From contig JAPYMA010000093.1 of NCBI GenBank assembly GCA_035041965.1, positions 310,001-374,000 of the forward strand: 64,000 nt of DNA, read 5' to 3'. The notes below the pieces were generated by a model that was given only the letters and a program-made list of their open reading frames with translations, was not told where the DNA came from and made no database searches. Source of the stretch: Anisakis pegreffii. Taxonomy: Eukaryota > Nematoda > Chromadorea > Rhabditida > Anisakidae. A program made the position numbers and the translations under genes. Below are positions 30,426-43,449 of this stretch, in pieces (position 1 is the first letter of the stretch; each line of letters starts with the position of its first letter).

Positions 30426-33400
30426 AATATTTGATGATGAATGACTCGCAACACGGCACTAGTTTCAATAGTGTTATTGCTGATAAATAACGGTGGTATC
30501 TCTCTGAATCAGATTAACAGCCGATCACGAGTATTCGTATGCTAATTCTATTCAATTGAATACAATCAGTTTTAGTATCACACCAATGTATCGAATAGAA
30601 ATTGCATTCAATCCGTTGACGTTGATGAATAATCGTTATAAGCTATTCCCGATCGCTACAACTCGAAAATTCTGTGTGACATGAGAAAATTTGTTGCTTG
30701 CTTCATAATCTCAATTGTAGTGTCGAATGTTATCATTTATAATATAATCGTAATTTCGGCTTTCACCAACAAGACTTTCACTACTATACGATTCTGATTT
30801 TCGACCACCAGCAGTCCTTTGCGATTTTCTGAATAAATACTTGGAGGAGGGGGGTTGAATATTCAATTTTGAATCCACTTGCTTGAATCCGATCTGAATG
30901 ATCTTGTGAAATCGCTGCATTAGTTAGTCTTTGTCGATAGGTACGTTTTATTCGATGATCAACAAAGCGATCTAATCAGTAAGAATATGTATTATAGCAA
31001 GATGTGTGCTCCCAGATGTCTGAGGTACCTTCAGAAAATCAGCTGTATCAAGGAGACTAACTAAGAACCATACACGCCATCAACAGATAAACCATTCAAT
31101 GCACGAAAGATTGTGACATTCCTGAAAAGCATATGTTCGGTTGCATAAAGTTGCCGCAACCGTGTGCGAAGCCAGCTGTTTGATATGGCTCTTTTCGAAT
31201 CACATTGCTGAGGTCACATTTAAAATTTACTGTCTAATGCTCTGAGGGCAACATATATTTTGCTAAGAACCGAAACAATTTCAATTTCAAAAAATCTGTA
31301 CGTTATATCAGCAGCATCAGAGCCACTACTTTCAAACTAACGCTTTCCTCAGATTTGTCCAGTAACATGCTGTTTTCTCGACATTGTCCTCTATAGAGAT
31401 TACCATCTTCAATGTAATCGTACTCTCAGGTTTCCAAGGTGACATATGAATTTCTGTGCACCGTTCGATTCCTCGAAACTTCTAGCTTGAGATCATCAGA
31501 TATTTTACAGGGCAATAATGATTGGATGAGCAGATACAGCTATTTTCTAAATGCTATAGGGGTTGCCATCCTTGAACCTACCGTACCCTCAAGTTTGCCC
31601 AGGTAGTACATGAATATTTGCACACCATTCGATCCAGCGCTAACGCTAGATTCAAAATATGATATATTTTACTGAGCAAGTTGGCTTATTTGAGGAGATA
31701 TAGGTATTTTCATATACTATCTAAAGGCAATGCGAATGCCAGCTTCAAGGCCATTGTGTTCACAAGTTTGCCCAGTAACATGTGAATTTCGTTGCATCGC
31801 TCGATTCAGCCGGATCTCTAGATTCAGAAAAATTTATATTATGCTGAGCAATTTTGCTTACTTGAGGAGATATAGCTATTTTCCTAGATGCATTCATCAG
31901 TACAATAAGCTGCATGGATCTATAGTAACGAAAAAAAATATTTTCATGTTCTATGCGGTTAAAATGAAATTATGATGCTTATTTTCTGGTTCTTGCCACT
32001 CTCTTCGATTATATCTTATGATCGAATGGTGCGCGGAAATTGATATGTTACTGTGCAAACCCGAGAGTACCGTTAGCTTTTCACATATATGTGCTTCGTT
32101 CGTTATTGTTAGTAATGATTACAATAGTAATAATTTACTTTTTATGCGCATGTATTCCTCACTAACACATGTTTCAGGGCAAAGCTGAGAAGACGGTTAG
32201 CTCGAAAATCGCTATCCGCCTATTGCTAATATGAACGGATTGATTACTCTATAGTGATCAGTTTGTATGAATGAGCGCGACTGCGCTATTGAATTGAGAT
32301 AGATCTAAGTAAATGGCTGTATCTCCTCAGGATAGCAAAATCGCTTGACAAAATGTATGGTACTCTGAATGAGGAGATCCAGCTGGATCGACTGATGCAA
32401 AAATTCACATGTTACTACGCGAACTTGAGAAGAAGGTGAGTTCAACAACTGTCAGTGGTCTCGAGATTTTGATCTTTTTTGAGCATGACTTTTTAAGAGA
32501 CTTATTCGATTCTTACCTGAACGTCTGTTGCCCAGACTCTCACCTGGACATAAACCTTCTGCTCATCTCTACCTGCTCCAATCTCATGAAATGTTCTTGA
32601 CATTTTCATTTTGGCCGTGCAATCTCGAAATCAACACAATTTCATTATGATTGCTGTCCAGATCTGGGTTTTCAATACCAATTCCAAGAGTGCCTCTTTT
32701 CTTGTTTGCTATCGAAAGCTTTTAGCTTTGTGATGTCATTGTTATTTGCGTTGTTTTTCGTTTCTAAAATCAAATATAGACGCTCTCAAAAGAACTCATG
32801 ACTCAGGTATCATCAGTTTTTGTTATTTATTCCACTTACTTCTGGTGCTCACTGCATGACGTTTCTAGTTGCTTCGATGAAATTCAGGCCAGTTTAGCTT
32901 CTCGTTGATTACTCTCAGAAATCATTCTTTTTCGATCCAGCTGCATTTTGTGTACTCTATGAGGATTTATTATTCAACAGGCTTGCCCTATTTTTCTTTT
33001 TATTTCATCGAATTCAAGTACCTGTTCATTTTATGTATTCGTTCAAACATTAGGAAACGATTTTTCCTCAGCTGAATCATTATTCTTAGAACATAAATCC
33101 TGGTAAACAATGAATCACTGCTAATGCATTGCTGTTTGATTACCATCAATTTTAATCAACATTGCGTTTTGATCGCTATAACGATCCACTTAACGATGTC
33201 AGCTTATGTGTGCGATTGTTTGTCGTCATCAATTCGTTTGAATGATTGTTTTATGAGTTCGTTTACCGATTCAGTTGTTTCACACTGTAGCAGTACAGCA
33301 AAATTTTGAATATATTAACGTTGAAGGAGCTCCATTCTCAGATCAGTGCATGTGTTTCCGACCGAATGCAGTTCTAAGCTGAAGTCTGACTAGATAGTAC

Positions 33401-33682
33401 CTGAGGTTACCGGATACCCTTATTGAATTTTATTCGGTATTATATGAACTGTTTTTCCAGCTTGACTTTAATAGGGCATTTCATCATTCCAGTCCTAATC
33501 AAGGTCCTAATTTTGGTCTCTTAATAGGAACTTCATCATAGACTGCTGTCGACACTCACCTCAATATCATTTGAGACCTATTGTTGGTATTGTCTCACGA
33601 GTTTAGTGGTAATCGCTATGCTGTCATAATCGCTCGCTAACATTCTCCTTGCAGGGTTCTGTTTCGATTGAACAAATTCGAT
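30426..33682. repeat. Gene-poor stretch with dispersed repeat modules
   Basis: No gene is supported. About 31230-31900 holds several degenerate same-orientation copies of the module seen at 22.2-22.9 kb (GTTTGCCCAGTAACATGTGA at about 31765; ATTTTGCTTACTTGAGGAGA at about 31850). About 32165-32440 carries it in the opposite orientation and closely matches the right arm of the 22.6-23.2 kb inverted repeat (GAGATCCAGCTGGATCGACT, ATGAATGAGCGCGACTGCGC). The rest, 32.5-33.6 kb, is T-rich and featureless apart from being the probable upstream region of the first pepsin-inhibitor gene. Confidence 0.6.
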
Positions 33683-35273
33683 ATGTCAAAAGTAATAGGA
33701 TTCATATTGTATGTTTTCATCATTTATGATTTGATTGGTGCATGCTTCCACTTATTTCATTCTCACTGAATAGTATTATTTTGATGCATAACTTTTCTGA
33801 AATTTTCAATGAACTCATGATTTTGCTGCTTTGGGCAATTCATTCATTGCATTTTGAGAAGTGCTTTACGCTTATTGTAGCTTCTGCTTAATCGCTTTAC
33901 GGCAGTTAACGTATACTCAATTTTTGTACGGCACTTCAACAGGTCGTCCGTTATGCACAGTGAAGGTGAAGAAAATTTTAAATTTCTTCAAAATTTTACC
34001 ACATTTGTGATTCAATTGTAATCAAGCAATCGAATGATATTCCGTGATTATGTTTCGTGATCATTGCTCAGCTCTCGTTGTTTCGATATTTTTGCTGGCC
34101 AAATCTAGAGTGAGCATTCAAAACATTATGCGTAATCAAAAGCAGTGTTATTCGAAATAATTCGTTCGCAGGAGTTATTTTAAAGTAACTTGATGAAATT
34201 CTGATATGGTTTTTATTAAGGGCGATCAACTCTATCTGAATGGATTACCATGGACCACATTGCAAGGTGAAAACCTGCAGATTGCAGCTGAATATGAACA
34301 ACGTTCTAATGAATGTTACAACGTTAGTCAATCATAAACAATTTTATTGTTTTCTGTTGAATCTTATTTCTGAATCTAATTAGATGTCGAAGTTTGCAGG
34401 TGTTGCATAATTATTCGACGGATTGCACGCAACCACCAGCATTCTGTCCACAATTCACCATGAAAATGTACAACTTCCCCAGCTGCACTATCTTGGTTTG
34501 TTACCACCTGTTTGTTATTTCTTCAGTTCATCGCACAATCTTAAATGCGATATAATATTGTTGGTGGTAACAGTCTGACTAGTTCAACTGCAAGAAACAT
34601 TCCTAAGAAATATTGATGAATTGCGAGCAAAATATTAAGTTTATTGATGATGTTTACTACAGGGCAACAAACTGTACAAGAACAGTGAATTCGTTCGTGA
34701 TTTAAACGCCCAAGACGTGCAACAGTTGAAACAGTTCATTGCAGAAAACGCAGAATATCAATCAAACGAAACTGCGTTCAACCTTGAAAATGCAAATAAT
34801 CCCGAATATGTATGTTACCATGGAAATTGTTTTTTACTAAATTTTCACCCGTTCAGTGCATTCGAATGCACGCACGACAATTGAAAACCATTGAAGTTGA
34901 AGTATAAATGAAAGTGACAATTGAAGTGTAAATGCAAAAGTAAAAAGAAGTATAACGTTTAAAGTGTATCGTATGAAGTATAAACGAGATAAAGTTTTGT
35001 GTTACCAGCTGAAATTTGAGAACCCAATAAAAGCACTGAGAATAAATCTCTTGAGAATATATCTTGTGTTGATTCGAATCAGAGCATAGGAAACTTTACA
35101 AATCGTCACTGTTTACTGATTCGAGGTAATTGAAATTTAGTAAAGGTATTTTTTGCTTCATAGACAAAAATTACCGCAAACAATTTCAGCAACGAGCAAT
35201 TCAAATGGCAGGAAATGTACCAGTCTCATTCCCAGGCGCTCCGCAACCACCAAGTCCACCACAATTTTGCTGA
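33683..35273 (+). CDS. Pepsin inhibitor-3-like protein, copy 1
   Basis: Six exons: 33683-33708, 33881-33965, 34221-34322, 34400-34495, 34663-34809, 35190-35273; all phases agree, 179 residues. The signal peptide (MSKVIGFIFFCLIAL) is split after 26 nt by intron 1. The mature N-terminus contains QFLYGTSTGRPLCTVK, closest in this array to the QFL-type start of Ascaris PI-3, followed by the LNGLPW and NKLYKNSEFVRDL beta-hairpin motifs, the TQPPAFC segment and a Pro-rich tail PGAPQPPSPPQFC. Six cysteines sit at family positions. PI-3 proteins are secreted inhibitors of pepsin-like aspartic proteases; this copy is the best candidate for retained activity. An AATAAA lies at 35421. Confidence 0.9.
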
Positions 35274-36381
35274 GTTGATTATTGATCACCTTCTGAATTC
35301 TTCACAAAAACGCTTCATTTTCTCATAATTATAGAATTCATATTGTGTCATAATGCAGTTTGTGTGTGTGTGAATTTCTTTTGTGAATCTATGTCGAATC
35401 GTCTTTGTGAAATCTATTGCAATAAACATTCTGTCGGCAATTCTGTTCGAAACGTAGTTGCGAAATAATACCGAATAAAATCAAAATAGCTCGATGTTTT
35501 ATACTTCTTATAATGGTATCAGTGGGTTTCCGCGAATAATACGCATAAATTTCCTGACAATCAACAAAGTCTCAGCAAACCTTTACGTAAGTGCAATTTG
35601 AAAGAAAAACGTAAGTGCAACATCATATTTGATTGAAGTCATCTTCTGAATTTACGCAAAGAAATTTGAGAAGAATAGTGCTGGAGATGTACTGGAAATC
35701 ATGATAGTTGATCAAGACACAGAGCGACATTCAATCAAGAGCAACAGTTTGTACAAAAAAGCATTGAAAATTTTCAAGTGATTCTATGAAACACCATTCG
35801 TCCGCGATTTTTGACCGCAACTTTTCGATGAAATCATACTTTACACCGTGTTCTGGTTTTGTTCGAATGTTTAGTCGATTTCCAAGATAAATTTTTGTAA
35901 TTTTTTTTGCAATGGCCATATTTCATCACATCCACTGAGTTGGTGCACTCAATCATTGCCGAAAAATTTTTGCTATCGACTCTAAAATCCTGTTCCAGTG
36001 CTCGCTGTTAACTCATTGTTGATTGATTCAGTGCTTTTTGCTTAAAAACTGTGATCAATTGAATTGCAAGGGTTCATCGAAACTTCTTATAAAATGCTCT
36101 CGTCTAAATTTTGTGGCATCATTTCGTGATTATTCTTCAGCAGCTCCTTCACACCATCCAGTTGCTTCCTTTGCTCTGGCTGTTAAAAACTTTTCGATGG
36201 CAACAGACTCTCTTCGAAAGTTTCCCTTGGTTCAAGTCGTAGTAAATTGAAAGATTCTCTACTTCGTTGAAGTTGAAGATTTCGTTGTGCTAGATTCTAC
36301 TGAATAAATGAATTGTTTTCATGGATATTCGCTTTTGCAGATTGCCATTCCCGTATTGTGACAGTGGTAAGATCTGTCGAT

Positions 36382-38180
36382 ATGTATGGGTTACTTCTGT
36401 GAGTTATCCACTCATTTTCTTACTGCACATGAAATTATCTCATTCTTGCCATTTTGCTGAAACTGTTCGAAAAACACAATTGCTTAAGTATTCGAAAATT
36501 TCTTGCAGCCAGGAATATGCTCACATTTTCAGACAAATCTGTTCGGGAAGAACTGTTTAACATGGTGATTATTTTATGGGATTTAAGAGATGCTTGATAA
36601 TAGTCACTTAAATTCATCATTGGAAGAATCGCATGAACAGATAAGCGATTGTGCTGAGTTCATCAATTTTATAGTTATAATGAATAAATTGCAGCCTATC
36701 GTTTTTGACCTTATGGCAGTTCTCGAACTGTATATTCCTGTACGGTAGTTCAACTGGTCCATTTGTGTGCAAAGTTGTGGTACGTCTTTTAGCATTATTG
36801 AATATTACGTTTTTGTATCGATTAATGAGATGAGGCTTGAAAAGAACAAACTTTTGCAACTGTTCAAGAAATCATAGACAAAAATCAGTAACATTCGATT
36901 ACTGTTGAGCTGTTTTCCGTTTGCAATACCGCAGCAATTTGGTGATTGCTGATCAATCAGTCTTTTTCAGGGTGATCAAGTGTTCTTAGCCAACTTACCG
37001 TGGGCAAAAGTACAAGACAGCGATAAAGCAGCGGCAGAGGAATACATGAAGCGATACGACAATTGCATGAATGTATTATTCCGATTTAATTAATTCATCT
37101 AATTTGAACTTCTGTTATAGTCAAATCCGTCCGAGCAAGTTTCGGGCCAATATGAACTGCTTCTGACGTGATCATGATACCGAATAACTCATGGACAATG
37201 AAAATTATTCACATTTGCTAACATGGCCTTCTCATTCATGTTTTTCTTCTGAAGTATTTACAATTGAAAAGCTTAAAATCACTGAACTGGTGAGTTCAGG
37301 TCGTCCATCAAATGACGCCAGATTGCTTGAAACCACCCGAGTTCTGTTCACCATCTGTCGACAAAATGTTCAACTTTGCCGGTTGTGTTGTCCTCGTTAG
37401 TTGTTTCACTCATTTGTTCAAATTCTCAGAACTAATTCAACTTCTGGAGAGAAGAGATTGCATGCAAAGGAATATGAGTTCAGTGCAATCAATCAAGACT
37501 GGAATATCACGACTCTGAGTTTTTCAATGCAAAATGCGCCAGTTCCTCTCAGGATTGCAAACCGGTGCTGATTAACATAGCGTTCATGATCAGCATTCAC
37601 TCATTTCAGGGTAACAAAGTGTTCTCGGACATGAAGTACCTTCACGATCTAACGCCTGATCAACAGACTCAACTGGATGGTTTCATGGAAAAGCAAAAGG
37701 AGTATGATGCTGCTCAGACGAAATTCCAAACCGATAACGCAAATAATCCTGAATACGTAAGTAGTCAAGCCATCCGTTAAATCTTTCAGATACTTTCAGC
37801 AATTGTCAATGTTCACTTGACACTAGATAATGATCGTTCCAAAAAACGTCACCATTGTAAGTTCGCATTCCAAAATGATCAATGTGTTGAAGTCAGCAGT
37901 GACTGAACATGGTTCACATTTCTGTGCTACAGATGGCCTGTGTTCATACGTCTCATCATGATATCATTAGTTCATGTTAGATTGATTTTGACTGATGCAT
38001 ATACTTCTCATTAGACTGATTGGGCAGGCAGGTGTTTCTTCATTCCTATCGAAATGTTCAATATAAACGCTAAAAATTTGATTGCAATTTCAGCAGGCAG
38101 CGGTTAAATGGGCCGGTCTTGGACCAATCCAGTTCCCAGGCGCACCGCAACCACCACGTGCACCAAACTTCTGCGCATAA
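36382..38180 (+). CDS. Pepsin inhibitor-3-like protein, copy 2
   Basis: Six exons: 36382-36398 (17 nt), 36695-36779, 36971-37072, 37300-37395, 37610-37756, 38094-38180; in phase, 177 residues. The first exon (MYGLL) ends at a GTGAGT donor and splits the signal peptide. The N-terminal strand reads CIFLYGSSTGPFVCKV, followed by QVFLANLPW, LKPPEFC, NKVFSDMKYLHDLT and the tail PGAPQPPRAPNFCA. All six family cysteines are present, plus one extra in the N-terminal strand. Exon lengths match copy 1 except in the first and last exons, and the exon 5 ending DNANNPEY is nearly shared with copy 1, so copies 1 and 2 look like the most recent pair. AATAAA at 38263. Confidence 0.9.
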
Positions 38181-38394
38181 GTCGGTGTTAGACCTGAAAA
38201 TGCATCTGGACTAGACGATTGAATTTTTTATAATATCTTACATCACCACTCTATGTTGCCGTAATAAACATTCGTCTAGAATTGTTCCGTATTACTTGTC
38301 CACATCAAATCATCACATCATAATGCAGTTATGCTCTCGTAATGCTACAACGTGAAAAAAAATTTATGCCGTACACCAAAATCATTGAGTCGAC

Positions 38395-41313
38395 TAAAAG
38401 TATAATGATTAGCATTCTCAAAATCGCAATACTGACGGCAAGTGGGGATATCACAAAAAAATGTTAATATAATACCAGAAGACAATGTTAGCATCAGTAG
38501 ACACTAAGATAATAATACTGATAGTCAAAAGTGATATTTTTTGGATTAAATGAGCATCAATAATGGCAATGAAGCTGATGCAATATTGAGGTTCACTGAA
38601 AATCACACTCATGCTGACCTAACCAACAAACCCCAAAAAATGCATCGCGATGAATTGAAGCTGAAAGCGAGAATTAATTCTAGCAGTGAGAATGAGCACT
38701 CTGAATTGATTGTATTTTCATCAGCGTTAGAATAAGTATTTCGAATTATTTGAATTAACGACGGTTTGCGTAGGAGAAACAATTTGATCCGATTGTTTCA
38801 TTGCTTTTGTTCCGTAAATGGGACTTTTCCAGGATAAGATCAGAACGTCCTGAAATTAACTATCTGTGCGCAATCAAACAGCCCTAACAAAAAGCCAGCC
38901 ATCTTGGTGTTAGTATCTGCTGAGTGCTCGAAGATAGTCTAGGATATGTTGCTCTTCATTTACTCTCCATAGTCATTTCGGTTGCCGTCAGTCAATCCTG
39001 ATGTTTTCGATATTGTGTGTGACAATGAGAATGGAAACATTTGTGAAGGCAAACCTCATGCGGTAACAACCAAACGAATCAGCTCTCCACACTGAACATC
39101 AATGCATTCCAGGAACCGTTGAAGTTATTTCACAAGAGAATTCAGGCAACTTCACTAACCCCCTTTACAGGTCGCATCTTGGGGAAGAACTGAACTCAAG
39201 TTGTGATTACGAGCATGTTGAAATTGATAGTGTAGGTTGTTGCATTGCGCTTTGTGACATGACAGCTTATTGTTGCAGTTGTCATTGATTCAGAATGATC
39301 CCTATAGGAAAATACAACGGACCCTTCCAGCACTACATTCAGACAATAGTTCAAATCGAAATGAGTTGATCAAAACAGCTATGAAAATTAGGCGGGGAAG
39401 AGTATTTACCGGTGGCAGTGATTACCAGCTATGATTTATCGATAATCACTACAATGATAGTACTGACAGTCAAAGTGATGTTTCTGGTTCACATGAGCGT
39501 CAGTGGCGCTATCAAAAGCTGAATGTAACATTGAGATTCACTGCAGACTTCATGTATACTTAATCAAGGAAATTGAAAACATCGCACAGTGAATTGAAGC
39601 TAATAACAAAAATTAATTCTATTAGTGAGATACACTTCTAATTGACTGCATCCTCAGCAACATTAGGACAAATATTTCGAATCCTATCAATTTCATGACA
39701 TTTTTCATGTGCTAATCAATTCGGTCCACTATTTTGTGGCTTTTAAATGCTTCAATTTCATAGCAACTGCCCAGATCTGTTCAGAAAGCCTCAAGAAGAA
39801 GGCTGGTACCTTCTTGGTAACAATATTTGCTGCATGACTGACGATGACACATGGCTGATGAGTCGGGTATATGTTGCTCTGCATAAGTTCTGCTGGCAGC
39901 CGAATATATGAAACGACTTCAGTATTATGAAGAATTTCTGAAAGTTTTTGTCATTTCACTTCCATACGTCTTTCATTTGCCAGCCAAATGTTGTCACAAT
40001 AGCAGATGAAGTCAAAGTTCAGCCTTTCCACATAAATCATAGATTTCAGGTTGGACTGACTGTATACAAGAGAATGTTTGCAATTACCCACGCACGTTTT
40101 GCGATGATAGAAAAGCAAGGAGCCTTCTGCATTGCCAGTTGGATTTTGGTTAGTAAACTTTTCTAGTTTTTACATGCTGATTTCGAATGGTGAAAATTAT
40201 GAAGCGCAAATTTGAATTTCTCAACGCTTGCTCCGATGAAGATCATCAATTCCTTTTGAAACTGATCTCAAAGTGTGAAAATGTCGATCATTGTACAATC
40301 GGCGTTAAATCTTCTAGAGCAACAAAATATGCAAAGGTTTTGATTGACTTCCGAAGATGAAGAGGAGATGAAGGTATTCCAAGAACTGTCCTCTCGAAAA
40401 TCAAGTGGCTTCTCGAAATTTCAAGTTCTGATCCGTAGACACCTGACCGACTAAAAATATGATGATTGAGTATTTTAAAAATGACGATACTAATGGGATC
40501 CGGTGGGAGAATCACAAAAGCACTAATAACACTATTGACAACGACGCTATGCACAAAAAACAGTGATATTCGCTGTAACTGTTAAAAATAATATTTTTAA
40601 TTTATGTAAGCCTTAATATTAATATGAATATTAATATTGCCAATACAAGCTGAATGCAATATTGAGATTCCCAGCAAAGCGATTTTATGCTACCTAACCA
40701 ACAAAATCAAGAAATTTATACCATGAAGTGAAGCTAAGAGCAAAAATTAATTCTAATAACGAGAATGGCACCCAAAATTGGCTGCATTTTCAGCAGCATT
40801 TGAAAAAAAAATGGTTTTGAATTCATTTTAACGGCATTTTTTGTGTTGATATCATTTCGATCCGATTGTTTCGCAGCTTTAAAATGCTCCGACTTCAAAA
40901 CGGTTGCCCAGACATACTCAAAAAGCCTCACCAAGAAGGCTGGCTTTGGTAACGATATCTGTTGAATGCTTGATGATGACTTTTCAAGTGCGAAGAGTCC
41001 GGGAATGTTGATGTCGGAATCATCATGCTGCATTTTCTTCACATTTTAAATCGTTTATCTCGGATGGCATCTGATAACCGTCCTGTTTTGGATAGTTTTA
41101 GCATTGAGAGCGAAATCACTGAAGATGGGAAACCTCTTGCGGTATAATACCGAACGAAACAGCTCCCCGCGTTCATAGAATTACGCTCTGGAAACGTCAA
41201 AGATATTCCACGAAGCAACTAATATGGTTTCGTTTACTAATTTCACTTGCAGGCTGTATTTTTGGTGAACAGTCAACTGAGATTGCGCTTATAAACATGT
41301 TGAAACTAACAAC
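38395..41313. repeat. ~1-kb segment present in three diverged copies
   Basis: Blocks beginning at about 38395, 39380 and 40445 share order and wording: a CAAAAGTGATATTTTTTGG-like stretch, an AATTGAAGCTGAAAGC-like stretch, AAAAATTAATTCTA, then AGAAGGCTGG or equivalent and a GCTGAATGCT-like word. The first and third run into an ATGTTGAAA first exon of a PI-3 gene (39215 and 41297), so the unit carries a PI-3 promoter plus exon 1. The second loses similarity by about 39890. It is probably a by-product of unequal exchange in the PI-3 array. The short frames inside are not conserved between copies. Confidence 0.6.
39215..40440 (+). pseudogene. Decayed pepsin inhibitor-3-like copy
   Basis: Remnants of five PI-3 exons occur in order. 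The 17-nt first exon, 39215-39231, keeps a GT. The second exon, about 39279-39342, has an in-frame TGA, the family cysteine of GPFxC replaced by His (GPFQHYIQ) and no donor. A third-exon fragment at about 39894-39948 (AAEYMKRLQYYEEFL) lacks its cysteine. A fourth-exon remnant at about 40049-40148 reads DCIQ...YPRTFCDDRKARSLLHC. A fifth at about 40188-40336 (VKIMKRKFEFLNACSDED) lacks an acceptor AG. No FC tail was found. It lies between intact copies 2 and 3 and overlaps the triplicated segment. The breaks are described only as seen. Confidence 0.65.
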
Positions 41314-43184
41314 GTAAGTTGCTCCAATCTGTATCTTGCAAATTGTTATTAATGGTTTCATTCAAGCAGCAATTACAACTGATTACGAGTTTAGGCATCT
41401 GTGTTATCATTGCTATCGTAGATATATATCATAATCCACATTCGGGAGTCTCGTTCTTTCCACACAGCTAATGATTTCGCTCACCGTTATGAAGTGATCA
41501 TTGGATTGGCGGTCATATAGGTACAAGGCTGCCGTGCAATGCTGCGGAATTATTTCTAGCGAGCAGAGCTCGAAATAAACCCAAAAGTGCATCCTAGTTT
41601 GATGGAACTTGCATCCGATGACCAGTCACCATGAAATTTCACATCACTGCTGTTTATCCTACGAGAACAATTTTGTGGGAAAACATAGCTGAATACTTGC
41701 GTGCTGTATTCATTCAGGAACTGAATTCGAAAGAGATTTTCACTGATAATTTGGCGACATATATTATCGGTTGTGATTTCAGTAAGATCGTATACATGAC
41801 TTTAATTGCAGATGCTCTCTGATCGTCCTCCTGCACATCGGTTTCGGTTATTGCTTTGAGTTTCCGCTTCCGCTTGGACGGGAAAACATGTACCCGACCA
41901 TGTGTGCTGTAGTGGTAAGAAATCATCCCAATTCTCTGGGTGCTCAGAGATCTCGGAAAAATATCCGAGCAGAGAACTGCTTTGAACAGATGCGAACCTC
42001 ACTAGTTCTCGTTTTATATCAGCTACTATTGATCAAGGCCCCCCAAAAAAAAACATAAGGGTGATCAATGTCACAGCGAAACTTTGCTTCATCACCCATT
42101 TTCTTAGAACAAAAGAAAATTGACAGCTGTTGAAGTTGAATTTTTGATGCTTCACCTAATACTAAGAGTAGCACACATCATGGTTATGTTGTTGCATGTG
42201 ACCAATTCAAGAAGTACTTATTAAGGAAGATCAAGTGAAGATGAACGGTCGTAAATGGGGTCAAATTACCGGTGAAGACCAGAAGAAGGCTGCAGCCGAA
42301 TATACGAAACGACTCAATGATTGCATCAAAGTAATTTATTGAACAATCCCGTCACTTTGCTTGATTTGGCCGTTTCAAAGTTGTCGCAATAGCGTCCGGC
42401 TCTCGAAGTGTGGCATTGTCTAATTTCAGGAAGGAACGGTAACGGCAGAATGTTTGCAACCTCCTGCATTCTGCGGTAAATATGTAAAGAGAATGGTCGA
42501 GTATAATGGCTGCGTTGTTCTGGTTAGCAGATTTGCAGCTCAATTAGCTTGTGCACATCCACGAAATCAATTTCGTTTGTTTGCTCCAAGTAAAATCTTT
42601 ACGGTAATTGTAAAGCGCACCGTTGAATCCTCAAAGGATCCTGCAATGACCATCATGAAATGCTATTAGCAAATCATAGCCGAACCCAAAATACGGTCAC
42701 TGTGCAGTCGTCATTGATGCTTTTAGGGCAACAAAATCTACATCTTCGAAGAATACCTCCGTGACACGACACCCGAAGATGAGAAGCAAATGGCAGAATA
42801 CCGAGAAGCGCGTTCGAATCTCAATGACGATGCGACTGCCTCTCCTTTGCCACAAGAAGAACCTGTGAGTTAACAAGTTTCGATTAGCGGTGATGTTCGT
42901 AGGCATTCAAGATTGATTATCACCAACTCCAAATTATTATTAGTGACGGCTTGCGACAATCATGCCTGCTGTGTCATTACACTGACAATGAGAGAACTCT
43001 AATGACCGACAATGTGAATGCGATTTGCTCAAACAGTCTTCATTTACAGACGAAATTCGAGGGTCTTGATTTGAGTTACGGAGCACCACCATTCTGCTAC
43101 AGGGAGAAAAAGTATCGAGACATGTTTGAAGAGCAGAGGAACATGTTGATGTTAATGGCAAAAAGAGCATGGAAGACCGCGTAA
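41297..43184 (+). CDS. Pepsin inhibitor-3-like protein, copy 3 (basic tail)
   Basis: Six exons: 41297-41313 (17 nt), 41812-41914, 42226-42330, 42430-42522, 42727-42864, 43050-43184; in phase, 196 residues. The signal peptide is MLKLTTCSLIVLLHIGFGYC. The N-terminal strand is highly altered (FPLPLGRENMYPTMCAVV); the family GPFxC is lost apart from the cysteine. The LPW of other copies is replaced by RKW, while LQPPAFC and NKIYIFEEYLRDTT are kept. After the last family motif (GAPPFC) comes a 27-residue basic, Met-rich extension, REKKYRDMFEEQRN to RAWKTA, instead of an end at FC. Six family cysteines are present. It is probably still a secreted PI-3 fold, with doubtful pepsin inhibition. AATAAA at 43260. 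Confidence 0.87.
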
Positions 43185-43449
43185 AGAACTCGACAAGATG
43201 AAGCAATTCCTCTGCAGAAATGGATGAGATTGCTTCTCGATTATTGATGTGTGATGAGCAATAAATTCTTTCAATTATTCTTTTCGTTTTCGATCATTCC
43301 ATAAACAACACCGATTCGTATTCAACGTGACACTGTCACTAGATTATTACCCTTACCCCTCTTCGAAGTGTTGTAACTGATGGTGTTTTCGAGGCTGTCC
43401 ACCGGAGGTTTATTGCCCGATTTTCCCCGTCCAGGACTTTCTTTCGTCC

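Noticed and set aside
36340..36370. Possible remnant of a PI-3 second exon upstream of copy 2 (CCCGTATTGTGACAGTG)
   Set aside because: Similarity is about 20 nt and needs an indel; the real first exon of copy 2 lies just downstream at 36382.
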